This document shows, one piece after another, positions 52,714 through 62,310 of a stretch of DNA of 64,000 nucleotides. The notes beneath the pieces are model-generated. The model made no database searches, was not told the origin of the DNA, and worked only from the letters and a program-made list of their open reading frames with translations. Source of the DNA: Candidatus Rifleibacteriota bacterium (GTDB lineage: Bacteria; Riflebacteria; Ozemobacteria; Ozemobacterales; Ozemobacteraceae); the NCBI GenBank assembly GCA_029564115.1, contig JAKQQP010000606.1, forward strand, positions 29,303 through 93,302, read 5' to 3'. Each line of letters opens with the position of its first letter. Position 1 is the stretch's first letter. A program made the translations under genes and the position numbers.

Positions 52714-54627
52714 GTGGACGGCGAAAAAGCAAAAATCAGCTTTCAAAAAGCCTGGCACATACAGGTAGCCGGTTTGCGCCTGCTTGATTTTGCCAGCGAC
52801 CACCACAGCTTTGTTGCCGTAGACAAAGACTCGATTATCAGGCTGTTTAACAGCCAGGGGCATGAATTATGGCAACGCAATGCGGGCTACGAAATCACAT
52901 CGATATCGCTTTCTGATACTCTCGAAGTTCTTGCAGTCGATAGCGACAAACACGCGATGCTCTTTGGCCCTGAAGGGGCAACTCTCTGGCGGAAACGCCC
53001 TTTCCCGGCCATTATGGGCAAAATAAGCGCCGCCGGGGACTCTTTCGCCTTTGTCACTTCTGACCCGGCCATTATTGGCACCGACAGAACTTTGCGGGTA
53101 AAGTGGGCTTACCGCAATCTGATGAAACGACCGGCCTGTATCGAGGTTTCGGCTTTGGGGCAGACGACCGCTTTTGCCTGTTTCGATGACCGCGGCGAAG
53201 GTCTGGCAGCCGTCAACCAGTCAGGCAAGCCGTATGACGCCTTTATGGGCCTTGGCACCATTACCGACCTTGAGCTTAACGAAGATGGGCAAATAGCCAT
53301 AGCGACCACCGAAAACGGCAAAACTTTCTGCCTAAATCTGGTTAAGGGTTATGGCATCTGGAAAGGCGAACCCGGGCATAAAACGAGCGGAGTTTCGTTC
53401 GCTTCTCAAAACGGCGAATCTCTGGTTTATTCACAGGCAGGCCAACTACTCAAACTCAGCGCCGACGGCACCCCCCAGTGGGAACACTGGTTCCCCGACC
53501 GTCTTCTCAAGGCTTCGATAACCGCTGATGGAAAAGGTATTTTTTACGCCACTGAGCGTGGCGAGATCGGCCTGCTGCTGCAGGCTGGCGATCAGCAGAA
53601 CAACCGCCTGATGTTTCAAAAAGTTGAGGTTGCCCCGCTGTCGCCCTCGGCAAAAGCAAATTTTCGCAAGGTGTGGGCCATTGAATTACCGGGAAAGTCA
53701 GACAAACACCCAGCCATGCATTCCTGGCTGGGGCAGGATGGCGTTGAATACAGCCTCATCTGGGACAGCGAAGAAAACCTGTTTTGTCTCAACGATATTG
53801 GCGAAGAAATCTGGCAGCATCGCTTCAACAATGATGCCGTCGTCGCCATTTCGGCCTCATCAGAGGCAGACCTGGCTGTAGTCATTACCCAAAGCGGTGT
53901 AAGCGGCTTCGACCTTTCCGGCTGCGAATTATTCAGGTTCTTCGGGCAATTCAAAGATGTGCATGTGTTCGACAATGGCGCCATACTGCTGCTTGACGAC
54001 ACAATGAGCTGCAGATATTACCAGGCTTACGATCATTTTTCCCATGCCATAACAACAGAAGAACCGGTCAGCCGCATTGTCAGCTTCGCCAGCCTTGCAA
54101 TTCTGCAGTGTCGGCAGAGATTTTACCTGCTTGACTGCTCGGGGGAGGTCGTCAGAGAAACGTTTCTTGCAGCTGATATAAGCTGTCTTGAAACCACAGA
54201 CAACGACCAGTTCATCGTCTGCGGCACCGAAAATGGTATGATCAGCATAGAAACATGTGAAACTGACAGAGTTTTTTCATATCAGCTCGAGGGACGCATC
54301 GCTTCTCTTTCGTACAACAAAGATCAGGAAACACTCTTTGTCGGCACAGCCGATGGCTCAATTCATGTTCTTCAGAGAAGAACCGGCCAGATGACCACCA
54401 CAGCCATAACCGGCACCCCATCATTCATCATAAACCATGAATCCGGCGCCGTAGTGGCAACAGACCTCGATCAGCTTTGCCTGATCAATTTCTGTGGTCA
54501 ACTCTTGTCGAGATACACATTGCCTTTCAGGCTAAGTCGACTGTCGGCCTGCCGTCGCCGACTGTGCATGCTGGTGCTGTCTGATGAAACGATCAGCTGT
54601 CTGGCCGCAGTAGAAGAAGGCAAATAA
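52714..54627 (+). CDS. WD40/PQQ-like beta-propeller protein
   Basis: 637 residues with a repeating pattern of about 40-50 residues of four beta strands (FNSQGHELWQRNAGYEITSI, FGPEGATLWRKRPFP, LSADGTPQWEHWF, LNDIGEEIWQHRFN). The W-x-R/W-x-H turn resembles PQQ or WD40 propeller blades, so two propellers are likely. There is no signal peptide, so it is cytoplasmic. The start is GTG at 52714 with GGGAGG upstream; the open frame begins with a TTG at 52684 that has no ribosome site. It is followed by a GNAT gene after 20 bases. Partner and function unknown. Confidence 0.75.
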   Translation: MDGEKAKISFQKAWHIQVAGLRLLDFASDHHSFVAVDKDSIIRLFNSQGHELWQRNAGYEITSISLSDTLEVLAVDSDKHAMLFGPEGATLWRKRPFPAIMGKISAAGDSFAFVTSDPAIIGTDRTLRVKWAYRNLMKRPACIEVSALGQTTAFACFDDRGEGLAAVNQSGKPYDAFMGLGTITDLELNEDGQIAIATTENGKTFCLNLVKGYGIWKGEPGHKTSGVSFASQNGESLVYSQAGQLLKLSADGTPQWEHWFPDRLLKASITADGKGIFYATERGEIGLLLQAGDQQNNRLMFQKVEVAPLSPSAKANFRKVWAIELPGKSDKHPAMHSWLGQDGVEYSLIWDSEENLFCLNDIGEEIWQHRFNNDAVVAISASSEADLAVVITQSGVSGFDLSGCELFRFFGQFKDVHVFDNGAILLLDDTMSCRYYQAYDHFSHAITTEEPVSRIVSFASLAILQCRQRFYLLDCSGEVVRETFLAADISCLETTDNDQFIVCGTENGMISIETCETDRVFSYQLEGRIASLSYNKDQETLFVGTADGSIHVLQRRTGQMTTTAITGTPSFIINHESGAVVATDLDQLCLINFCGQLLSRYTLPFRLSRLSACRRRLCMLVLSDETISCLAAVEEGK

Positions 54628-54647
54628 TTACCGGGGAGGTTGGCAGA

Positions 54648-55112
54648 TTGCCTCATCAAATCACATTTTTACAACCAGACCCACAAGACTGGCAGATACT
54701 CGAGCAGATCGCCGAAATAGACCGGCAAGCGTTCGGCGAAGATGGCATATCTGTGTTCAATCTCTCGCAGTTTACCCGCAGTGGCACTGTTTTTTGCCTG
54801 ACCATAGGACCGGTTGTCGTTGCCGAAGCGGTTGTTTTGCGCAATCTACACGATTCAGGTGCGGTAATTTTTGGTTTTGCCGTCAGCAAAAATTTTCAGG
54901 GCAAAGGTTTCGGCAATTCTCTCATGGAACAGCTTCTGCAAAAGGCCAGAAGCTTGAGCATATCTTATCTTGAGTTAACAATGAACCCCGAAAACCATGC
55001 CGCCAAAAAACTTTATATAGATAAAGCCGGCTTTGTGAAAAAGGCGGAGCTATCCCTGCACCCCCATAAAGGCGAGCCCAGATGGCTGATGCATCTGGAT
55101 ATTGGCAAATAA
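54648..55112 (+). CDS. GNAT-family N-acetyltransferase
   Basis: 154 residues with the acetyl-CoA pyrophosphate loop in VSKNFQGKGFGNSLMEQLL (Q-x-x-G-x-G). A later LTMNPENHAAKKLYIDKAGF matches the RimI-type C-terminal motif (N-x-x-A-x-x-x-Y-x-x-x-G-F). Start: TTG at 54648, preceded eight bases earlier by GGGGAGG; no in-frame ATG lies near, so TTG is well supported. It follows the propeller gene and probably is co-transcribed. Substrate unknown. Confidence 0.85.
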   Translation: MPHQITFLQPDPQDWQILEQIAEIDRQAFGEDGISVFNLSQFTRSGTVFCLTIGPVVVAEAVVLRNLHDSGAVIFGFAVSKNFQGKGFGNSLMEQLLQKARSLSISYLELTMNPENHAAKKLYIDKAGFVKKAELSLHPHKGEPRWLMHLDIGK

Positions 55113-55131
55113 ATAAAAACACTGGTATAAT
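55102..55131 (+). promoter_or_regulatory. sigma-70 promoter of the alpha-amylase gene
   Basis: TTGGCA (55102-55107; 5/6), 18-base spacer, TATAAT (55126-55131; 6/6). It overlaps the end of the acetyltransferase gene. The leader to the start at 55233 would be about 95 bases. Confidence 0.7.
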
Positions 55132-55232
55132 TGAGGTTACATGGCTGCAATACCTTTGCAGTGTTTGAAGTATGTTTGTATGAGCGTTTTGTAGCCTGTT
55201 TTTTGAAGTACAAGTTACGGGGAGTACTCAGT

Positions 55233-56552
55233 ATGCAGTATTTACGAACGACCCGATTTTTACCTTTTCTGGCAGTGGTTCTTGCCTGTTTTGTCTTTGC
55301 TGCCCCTCTGGCAGCCGACCCACCTGCTCGTGTGGGCAAGGGTGTCATGCTGCAGGGCTTCGGCTGGAACAGCCAATCGCGCGGCACTCCCAGCAAATGG
55401 TACAGTCTGATCGAAAGCCGGGCCGAGAGTCTGAAGAAGCTCGGTGTAGATTTTGTCTGGTTCCCGCCGGTTTCGCGCTCAGTGAGCCCACAGGGCTACC
55501 TGCCCGGCGATTACTATGATCTTGGCAGCAAGGATTCTCCTACTTTCTACGGCGACCAGGGGCAACTTGAGGCCGCCTTGAAAGCACTCAACAATCTTGG
55601 CATCGCTCCGGTCGCCGACGTTGTCATCAACCACCGCTGCGCCGGGAAACAAGACAAAAACGGAATCTGGAACATTTACCATTTCCCTTCCGGCAAAGCC
55701 ACCTGGGAACAATGGGCCGTCTGTCAGGGGCAGTTCGGCGGCACAGGCAGACCTGATACAGGCGATGGTTTTCATGCAGCCCCTGATCTTGATCACACCA
55801 ACGAGCAGGTAAGAGCTGATATCGCCACCTGGATGAAATGGCTGAGAAAACTCGGTTTCAAGGGCTGGCGCTACGACTACTCAAAGGGATATGCCGCAAA
55901 ATATGCCGGCTTTTACGACAGCGAAACTTCTCCTCTGTTCTCTGTCGGCGAACTCTGGGACAACATGGACTTCCAGGGTTCATATCTCAAGCCAAATCAG
56001 GATAAACACCGCCAGCAACTCTGCAACTGGCTCGACAACAACCCCAGCAAAATTGCCTGCCTTTTCGACTTTACTACCAAAGGCATCCTGCAGGTTGCCG
56101 TAAATGGTGAGTATGGCAGGCTGCGCGACGCTGCCGGCAAACCTTCCGGCCTTATAGGATGGTGGCCGACCAGAGCAGTCACGTTTCTCGACAACCACGA
56201 TACCGGCTCGCAACAAAGCCACTGGCCTTTCCCCGACAAGCATATAATGCAGGGTTATGCTTACATTCTCACTCACCCCGGCATACCATGCATTTTCTGG
56301 GAGCACATCTTCGACTGGAACCTTTTCTCGTCGGTTCAAAAGCTCATAGAAATCCGCAAAAACAACGGGATCCACAGCGCCAGCAAAGTCGAGATCGTGA
56401 AAGCCGAAGATAATCTTTACGCCGCGATCATCGACGGCAAAGTTGCGATCAAACTCGGCAGCAAAGACTGGGCACCTGATCCCTCATTCAAACTTGCCAC
56501 CAGCGGCGATAAATTCGCAGTCTGGAGCAAAGCGGCCCGACGCAAAAGATAA
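55233..56552 (+). CDS. exported alpha-amylase (GH13, plant-type)
   Basis: 439 residues. A signal peptide (FLPFLAVVLACFVFAAPLAA) is followed by the TIM barrel. The four GH13 motifs are present: PVADVVINHR, GWRYDYSKGY (nucleophile D), FSVGELWDN (acid/base E) and FLDNHDTGS (D). The short C-terminal domain and the GWNSQSRGTPSKWYSL start match the plant/Archaea-type GH13_6/7 group. It hydrolyses alpha-1,4-glucan outside the cytoplasm. The ATG at 55233 has CGGGGAG upstream; a longer frame to 55131 is less likely. Confidence 0.94.
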   Translation: MQYLRTTRFLPFLAVVLACFVFAAPLAADPPARVGKGVMLQGFGWNSQSRGTPSKWYSLIESRAESLKKLGVDFVWFPPVSRSVSPQGYLPGDYYDLGSKDSPTFYGDQGQLEAALKALNNLGIAPVADVVINHRCAGKQDKNGIWNIYHFPSGKATWEQWAVCQGQFGGTGRPDTGDGFHAAPDLDHTNEQVRADIATWMKWLRKLGFKGWRYDYSKGYAAKYAGFYDSETSPLFSVGELWDNMDFQGSYLKPNQDKHRQQLCNWLDNNPSKIACLFDFTTKGILQVAVNGEYGRLRDAAGKPSGLIGWWPTRAVTFLDNHDTGSQQSHWPFPDKHIMQGYAYILTHPGIPCIFWEHIFDWNLFSSVQKLIEIRKNNGIHSASKVEIVKAEDNLYAAIIDGKVAIKLGSKDWAPDPSFKLATSGDKFAVWSKAARRKR

Positions 56553-56576
56553 ACTAAAGTCGCATAAAGTCACCAG

Positions 56577-56606
56577 ATCCCCCATGCCCAGGCCAGGGGG
56601 ATTTTT
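56577..56606 (+). terminator. Rho-independent terminator after alpha-amylase
   Basis: ATCCCCC (56577-56583) pairs with GGGGGAT (56596-56602), followed by TTTT. It lies 25 bases after the stop codon. Confidence 0.7.
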
Positions 56607-56631
56607 CTTTGCGCAAAAAACCAGCTGCGGC

Positions 56632-56660
56632 TTTACAATAAGAGCTTAATAAGCTATAAA
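56632..56660 (+). promoter_or_regulatory. sigma-70 promoter of ftcD with an inverted repeat in its spacer
   Basis: TTTACA (56632-56637; 5/6), 17-base spacer, TATAAA (56655-56660; 5/6). The spacer holds AGCTT-AAT-AAGCT (56643-56655), a perfect inverted repeat that could be a repressor operator. The leader to 56724 is about 57 bases. Confidence 0.6.
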
Positions 56661-56723
56661 AGCCATTGGTCGACAAGTAGTTGCAACTGTCGGCAAAGAA
56701 AATTCAGGCAAAAAGGAAAGAGC

Positions 56724-58346
56724 ATGAAAAAAATCGTCGAATGTGTGCCCAATTTTTCTGAAGGTAGAGACCAGAAAGTCATCGATGCAATTGCCGATGC
56801 CATCAGAGGCGTAAAAGGCGTCACTCTTCTTGACGTAGACCCGGGCAAATCGACCAACAGAACCGTATACACATTTGTCGGTGACCCGGAAACGATAATT
56901 GAAGGCGCTCTGGCAGCGGCAAGAGTAGCCAGAGAGAAAATCGACATGCGCACCCAGAGCGGCGAACACCCTCGCATGGGAGCTCTTGACGTTTGTCCGT
57001 TCGTACCGGTAGCCAATGTCAGCATGGAGGAATGTGTCGAAATTTCAAAAAAATTCGCCGAGCGGGCCGCCGCAGAACTGAAAGTACCTTTTTATCTTTA
57101 TGAATATTCTCAACCCCTCGAATACCGCAAAAAATTGCCACACATCCGCAAAGGCGAATACGAAGGGCTGGCCGAAAAAATAGTCAAACCAGACTGGAAG
57201 CCTGATTATGGCCCGGCAGAATTTGTGCCGACCTGGGGCGCCACAGTTACCGGAGCCAGATTTTTTCTGGTTGCCTACAACGTCAACATACTTGGCACCA
57301 GCAACCAGGCTCACCGCATCGCGCTCGACCTTCGTGAAGCAGGCCGCGGCCCAGACGAACCCGGGCGCTTCAAAGAACTGAAGGGTCTTGGCTGGTTCGT
57401 AGACGAATATAACATGGCTCAATGCTCATTCAACCTCAACAACTTCAATGTTACCGCTCCTCACGAAGTGTTTGAAGCAGTAAAAGAGGAAGCGGCAAAA
57501 ATCAACGTCGGCATCGCCGGTTCCGAGCTTGTAGGGCTTATTCCCCTCGAAGCAATGCTCAAGGCCGCCGATTATTACATTGCCAAAGAAAAACTCTTCA
57601 TTCTCGATGAAGACCAGAAAATCAAACTGGTCATCGACCGCATGGGCTTGAACTCTGTGTCTCAATTCAAGCCCAGAGAACGCATAATCGAATATATCAT
57701 CAGGGAAGAACCCAACGAACCGCTCGCCAATATGAGCACCCGCAAATTCATCGAAGCTATCAACGCCCGCACCTCAGCCCCTGGTGGCGGAAGCGCTGCA
57801 GCTGCTATCGCGGCTATTGGCAGTGGCCTTGGCGCCATGGTTGCAAAGCTCACCCACGGCGTGCGCAAATTTGAGCATCTCGAAGAAGAACTGCGCCGGA
57901 TCATACCGGTTCTACATCAGACGACCATGAACCTCATCCCTATGATCGATGCTGATACCAACGCCTTCAATGATTATGTCGAAGCCATGCGCCTGCCACA
58001 GAATTCTGCCGAAGAGAAAAAACTCAGATTCGAAAAAATGCAGGCCGGCCTCAAAAAAGCCATTGAAGTGCCTCTCAACACCATGCGCATTGCCGATGCA
58101 GCCTGGGAAATGATGTCTGCCGCAGCAAAATGCGGAAACATTGCTTCCAGATCAGACATGCAGGTCGGCGCCCGGGCACTGGAAGTGGGCGTCTGGGGAG
58201 CTTACCAGAATGTCATGATCAACATGACCGGAATCGAAGATGAACAATTCGTTAAAAATGTCACTAACGAAGCAGAAAAAATTAAAAATCACGCCGAACA
58301 GGCATGCAAAAACATACTGCAATTACTGAACGACCGCAAAGACTGA
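56724..58346 (+). CDS. ftcD: bifunctional formimidoyltransferase-cyclodeaminase
   Basis: 540 residues, the same length as the mammalian enzyme. The formiminotransferase part (1-325) starts KKIVECVPNFSEGRD and contains HPRMGALDVCPFVPVA. The cyclodeaminase part (345-540) starts ARTSAPGGGSAAAAIAAIGS and contains ADTNAFNDYVEAMRLP in the family pattern. It passes the formimino group of formiminoglutamate (histidine degradation) to tetrahydrofolate and then makes methenyl-THF. hutH/U/I are not adjacent. GGAAAG is the ribosome site. It has its own promoter and terminator. Confidence 0.95.
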   Translation: MKKIVECVPNFSEGRDQKVIDAIADAIRGVKGVTLLDVDPGKSTNRTVYTFVGDPETIIEGALAAARVAREKIDMRTQSGEHPRMGALDVCPFVPVANVSMEECVEISKKFAERAAAELKVPFYLYEYSQPLEYRKKLPHIRKGEYEGLAEKIVKPDWKPDYGPAEFVPTWGATVTGARFFLVAYNVNILGTSNQAHRIALDLREAGRGPDEPGRFKELKGLGWFVDEYNMAQCSFNLNNFNVTAPHEVFEAVKEEAAKINVGIAGSELVGLIPLEAMLKAADYYIAKEKLFILDEDQKIKLVIDRMGLNSVSQFKPRERIIEYIIREEPNEPLANMSTRKFIEAINARTSAPGGGSAAAAIAAIGSGLGAMVAKLTHGVRKFEHLEEELRRIIPVLHQTTMNLIPMIDADTNAFNDYVEAMRLPQNSAEEKKLRFEKMQAGLKKAIEVPLNTMRIADAAWEMMSAAAKCGNIASRSDMQVGARALEVGVWGAYQNVMINMTGIEDEQFVKNVTNEAEKIKNHAEQACKNILQLLNDRKD

Positions 58347-58360
58347 TCAATTAAAACACA

Positions 58361-58402
58361 AAAAAACACTCCCTGCCTTCCGTATGGTAGGGAGTGTTTT
58401 TT
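58361..58402. terminator. bidirectional terminator between ftcD and the HEAT membrane protein gene
   Basis: ACACTCCCTGCC (58366-58377) pairs with GGTAGGGAGTGT around an eight-base loop, with one G-T pair. A run of A precedes and T follows, so both convergent genes can use it. Confidence 0.85.
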
Positions 58403-58422
58403 GTGTGCCAGATTTCAGTTTT

Positions 58423-60042
58423 TCAAGGCAATAGGCGTTTCAAAACGCCGGCGGCATCTGTATAACCACCGAGTTTCACCTGAAGGCCGACACCGAATGA
58501 ATGAAAAACATTCAGAATTAAAATTACGGCAAGACAAAGTATCGTTGCCAGAATAAGCCTCTTGTGCGGCGAATGTTTATGGCCATCGCGTGCCACGGGT
58601 GCCGGAAACCATGTGGGAAAGGTCATTATTGCAACACTCATTGCGGCAATGAACGTAAAAATCGTTATCTCAAAATTGTGCTGCCGCTCGATAATCTCAG
58701 CGATATCACGGTCAACCTTTGGCAGATAAGTCGCAAATCTGGCGGCAAGACCAAAAATAGACGGGTTCACTCCCTGAACCAGCTGCGTGATAATAATTGC
58801 ACCAATGGCAAAAAACCAGGAGGCTATATAAGAAGGGCGGGCTTTTTCGGGCTTGCCACGGTTATTTACCTGCCCTGCGTTCCAGGTCAGCCACAACCCC
58901 ATCAAAGCCGGCACAATCATCAGGCGAGTGTTTCCCCAGGCCATAGAGCTGATAAAACCCATCGAAATAGAGGTTTTTTGAATACTGGTACGAGTTTTGT
59001 CGGGCATCAGCATTGTAACAAGAGCCAATCCAAGAAACAGAAGCGAAAGCAGACGTTTGTTACCCTCATCAGCAACGAATAGAACACAAACTGCAGCGAT
59101 CATGAAACAGACCAGCAAAGTCAGATCTCTTTTATGATCAGGTTTCTCGACGTCTTCCCTCAGAAGCATCTCTGCTTCTTTCTGTTCTTTTTCGCTGGGC
59201 GGGGCAATATCAAGAGCCTTCATTCTCACAGTTGCATATCTTGAATGATGAGCTATCTCAAGCAGTTCGGCAAGATTGGAAGGCCTGACAACCTTGAGCA
59301 GGTAAACCCCGGAATCCTGAAGCGCGATATTGCTGCTCTTCACCATTTCTGCTATGTGCCGTTCAGCCAGAGCGGGAGAATATTTATGCAGACCCTGCAC
59401 CGCGTTGGCCCGAATACGGTTATCAAGAGAAGTGGCAAAATCTGCGAGACGATCAGCCAGGTCGGGGCGGTCAAATTCACACAAAGACTCTATAGCATTA
59501 GCGACAATTCTCGAGTCTTCGTGATCCAGATACTTTTCGAGCAACTCTGGTATTCTTGAATCATCGAATCTGCCCATCAGACGCAACAGGTGCGAAATCT
59601 TGTATTCGTCTTTTTCAGCACGCAGATATAAAAGCAATGGGTTCACCAGCGCCAGATCACCGCTTTCAGTAAGGCGTTCCATCGCTTCAAAAACCACATA
59701 GCGACTGCCAAGCCGCATTTTGTGCAGTAAAATTTCTGTCGTAGTCAGCTGCTGCCCTTCGGCGAGCTCGAGTTTAAATTCTTTTTCAGAACCGGCCTCG
59801 AGTTCAGGAAAAGAATCGAGGAGATGATTGCGGGCACGCCTGGCAAAATAGCGCACGCGCGTATCGGGGTGAACAACCGCTTCAACGATCTTCGGCAGCA
59901 CTTCTCGGGCGATCTCGACAGAAAGCGAGCTTTGCTGACCAAGAAAATCAAGGGCGAAGCAGCGCTCCTCAACCACAGGCGAGCGCAGCGATTCGTCGAT
60001 GATCTGGTGCCATCTGGTGGGTAATGAGTTTTCCTGCGTCAT
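58423..60042 (-). CDS. HEAT-repeat protein with C-terminal membrane domain
   Basis: About 539 residues. The first 300 form HEAT-type helix pairs (EKYLDHEDSRIVANAIESLC, LADFATSLDNRIRANAVQGL). Residues 315-530 hold about five or six transmembrane helices (TLLVCFMIAAVCVLFV, LLSLLFLGLALVTMLM, ASWFFAIGAIIITQLV, IFTFIAAMSVAIMTF, ILATILCLAVILILN). The start at ATG 60042 is weakly supported by a ribosome site, but a TATACT box ends 12 bases before it; the frame is open to a TTG at 60066. Function unknown; HEAT parts commonly scaffold partner proteins at membranes. Confidence 0.8.
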   Translation of the reverse strand: MTQENSLPTRWHQIIDESLRSPVVEERCFALDFLGQQSSLSVEIAREVLPKIVEAVVHPDTRVRYFARRARNHLLDSFPELEAGSEKEFKLELAEGQQLTTTEILLHKMRLGSRYVVFEAMERLTESGDLALVNPLLLYLRAEKDEYKISHLLRLMGRFDDSRIPELLEKYLDHEDSRIVANAIESLCEFDRPDLADRLADFATSLDNRIRANAVQGLHKYSPALAERHIAEMVKSSNIALQDSGVYLLKVVRPSNLAELLEIAHHSRYATVRMKALDIAPPSEKEQKEAEMLLREDVEKPDHKRDLTLLVCFMIAAVCVLFVADEGNKRLLSLLFLGLALVTMLMPDKTRTSIQKTSISMGFISSMAWGNTRLMIVPALMGLWLTWNAGQVNNRGKPEKARPSYIASWFFAIGAIIITQLVQGVNPSIFGLAARFATYLPKVDRDIAEIIERQHNFEITIFTFIAAMSVAIMTFPTWFPAPVARDGHKHSPHKRLILATILCLAVILILNVFHSFGVGLQVKLGGYTDAAGVLKRLLP

Positions 60043-60054
60043 AATTACCGGGTC

Positions 60055-60084
60055 AGTATAACCCAAAACTACTGAATTTGCTAA
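60055..60084 (-). promoter_or_regulatory. possible promoter just upstream of the HEAT membrane gene
   Basis: On the minus strand TTAGCA (60084-60079; 4/6), 18-base spacer, TATACT (60060-60055; 5/6), then 12 bases to the ATG at 60042, implying a leader of about five bases. Confidence 0.4.
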
Positions 60085-60162
60085 ATTTTGCGTGCAGGCA
60101 ATCGAGTTTTGATGTTATCCTTTTCTCTGCGAAGAGCTAATCTTACCACAAAGGAAAAAGGC

Positions 60163-62292
60163 ATGAAAAAAAGAGGTTTTTGCAAATCCTTCCCCCTTTT
60201 GCTCATTACCACAGTTTTTGCAGCAGTCACTGGTATTGCCGGTGCCCAACTCAGGGTAAATACTGACCGCACCCTGGGTTCAGATATTCATGTGACCACC
60301 CCAAAACTCGAAAGAGTTAAATTCAATGCCTCTGGCCAGGATTTCACCGGCCTGTACATGAGGCATTCCAGCCTGCTCCTCGAAAAAAGCAAACCGGCTC
60401 TGCCAGTTCTTTCTGGTCTGATCATGATTGCCCAGGATCAAAAACCAGAGATTGAAGTAATAAAAACCAAATACACAGAAATCAGTATCGACAAACCGGT
60501 CGTCCCATCTCGTGGTGCCATATTGAGAAACGTCGACCCGGCAACCGTGCCCTATGTCCAGGGATCTGTCTATAAAAAGAATGCCTGGTTCCCGGCTGAT
60601 ACTGAAGTAGTTAAAATTTCACAGCCCTTCATTTTCAGGGAAACCCGCGGCGTGCGTCTCGAAGTAATGCCAGTGCAATACAACCCTGTGACCCGCAAGC
60701 TTCGCGTTTACTCGAGCATTCATGCCAAATTGAAATATTCCGGCAAGGGCGGCGCCAACATTCATCGCGGCCGGTCCGAATTCTCACGCGTCTATGCCCC
60801 AATTTATCAGAAAGCCTTCTTGAACTACGCTTCAGTACCGCGCCGGCTCTCCCCGGTAAACGAAAACGGCCGCCTGATAATTATCGCCGCCGATGAATTC
60901 AAAAAAGCGGCCAAGCCACTCGCTGACTGGAAACAAAAATGCGGTCTGCAAACACTCCTGGTAGGAACCGGCGAAATCGGCGGAGCTACCGCCGACAATA
61001 TCAAAAAATTCCTGCAGAGCCAATATGACGAAGTCGGCTTCTCTCACGTAATCCTGGTCGGTGACGCAGAACAGATTCCGACCAATAAGGGCGAAAATGA
61101 AAAAGCCGACTCTGACCCGGTTTACGTAAAACTTGCCGGCGACGACCATGTGCCTGACGCGATAATAAGCCGTATTTCAGCTTCAAAACCAGAACAGGTG
61201 TCTTATCAGATTGCCAAAATAATCAATTACGAACAGTATCCGTCAGAAGGAGCCGAGGCAGGCTGGTATGGGCGTGCACTCGGTATCGGCAGCAGCGAAG
61301 GCAACCCGCCTGACTACGAATATATCGAAAAACTCCGGCAGGCTCTTCTTGAATCACGTTTCAGCGAAATAGACTCTGCCTACGACCCCAAAGCACCAGC
61401 TAACAGCGGCGGTGGCTACGATGGCTACCCCTACCCCGGTTCCTTCCCCGGTTTCCCTGGCGCTCACCCCCACTTCCCCATGAATCCGATGCAGCCAATG
61501 CCTTTCTCGATCACTCCAGACCGCAGTTCAGACTCGAGAGCCAGCCTCAAAGACAAGGTTTTCGAATCAGTCAACAAAGGCGTTTCCCTTATCAACTATA
61601 TGGGGCACGGCTCCGACACCTCCTGGTCGACCACAGGCTTTAACAATGCCGACTGTTCCAAGCTGAGCAATGGCCTAAAGCTGCCGGTAATCGTCAGTGT
61701 CGCCTGCGTAAACGGCAATTTTGTCGGTAAAGACTGTTTCTGCGAAGCCTGGATGAACAGCGGTGATATCGAAAATCCTCGTGGAGCCGTTGCGATTTTT
61801 GGTTCGACGACCAATCAGTCGTGGGTACCGCCCATCAAAGTACAGGCTGCAATAGTCTCTGATTTTCTGGTCAACGACACTTTCCTGACTGTAGGCGGTC
61901 TGATGACCAACGGCATTATCAAAGGCCTCGAAATTCACGGCATCGAAACCAAGGGTGAAGGCGTCAAAATGATGGAACAATGGCACCTTTTCGGTGACGG
62001 CACAACCCTGATCAGAACACGCAAACCCGAAAAGATCAGTGTTAAAATCGAAACATCTTCAATCGAAGGCGAGAGCCAGGCCATAGTTAAAATTACCGAT
62101 TCAAAAGGTAACCCGGTCGAAAATGCCCGCGCCAGCTGCTATACCCCCAACCTCGAACAGGTATCTACAGCTACTTCAAACAAAGAAGGCATCGCCAGGG
62201 TCAATATCGGCCTCAACAAAGGCGATGAAGCGTTGATTACCGTATTTGGAGCCGATGTGGTGCCCGTAGTCGACAAAAAAGTCAAATTCTGA
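60163..62292 (+). CDS. gingipain-type (family C25) cysteine peptidase
   Basis: 709 residues. A signal peptide (SFPLLLITTVFAAVTGIAGA) is followed by a propeptide-like region (about 30-240) and the C25 catalytic domain. His482 is in the YMGHG motif and Cys515 in VSVACVNG, both intact. GRLIIIAADEFKKAAKPLAD and VILVGDAEQIPT are also characteristic. A Pro/Gly-rich, low-complexity insert lies at about 408-450 (GGGYDGYPYPGSFPGFPG). The last 90 residues form an Ig-like domain; there is no type IX sorting domain. The ATG at 60163 has AAGGA upstream. Export of a C25 peptidase without T9SS signals is unusual. Confidence 0.9.
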   Translation: MKKRGFCKSFPLLLITTVFAAVTGIAGAQLRVNTDRTLGSDIHVTTPKLERVKFNASGQDFTGLYMRHSSLLLEKSKPALPVLSGLIMIAQDQKPEIEVIKTKYTEISIDKPVVPSRGAILRNVDPATVPYVQGSVYKKNAWFPADTEVVKISQPFIFRETRGVRLEVMPVQYNPVTRKLRVYSSIHAKLKYSGKGGANIHRGRSEFSRVYAPIYQKAFLNYASVPRRLSPVNENGRLIIIAADEFKKAAKPLADWKQKCGLQTLLVGTGEIGGATADNIKKFLQSQYDEVGFSHVILVGDAEQIPTNKGENEKADSDPVYVKLAGDDHVPDAIISRISASKPEQVSYQIAKIINYEQYPSEGAEAGWYGRALGIGSSEGNPPDYEYIEKLRQALLESRFSEIDSAYDPKAPANSGGGYDGYPYPGSFPGFPGAHPHFPMNPMQPMPFSITPDRSSDSRASLKDKVFESVNKGVSLINYMGHGSDTSWSTTGFNNADCSKLSNGLKLPVIVSVACVNGNFVGKDCFCEAWMNSGDIENPRGAVAIFGSTTNQSWVPPIKVQAAIVSDFLVNDTFLTVGGLMTNGIIKGLEIHGIETKGEGVKMMEQWHLFGDGTTLIRTRKPEKISVKIETSSIEGESQAIVKITDSKGNPVENARASCYTPNLEQVSTATSNKEGIARVNIGLNKGDEALITVFGADVVPVVDKKVKF

Positions 62293-62310
62293 TCCTGAGC
62301 GTTAAAACAC

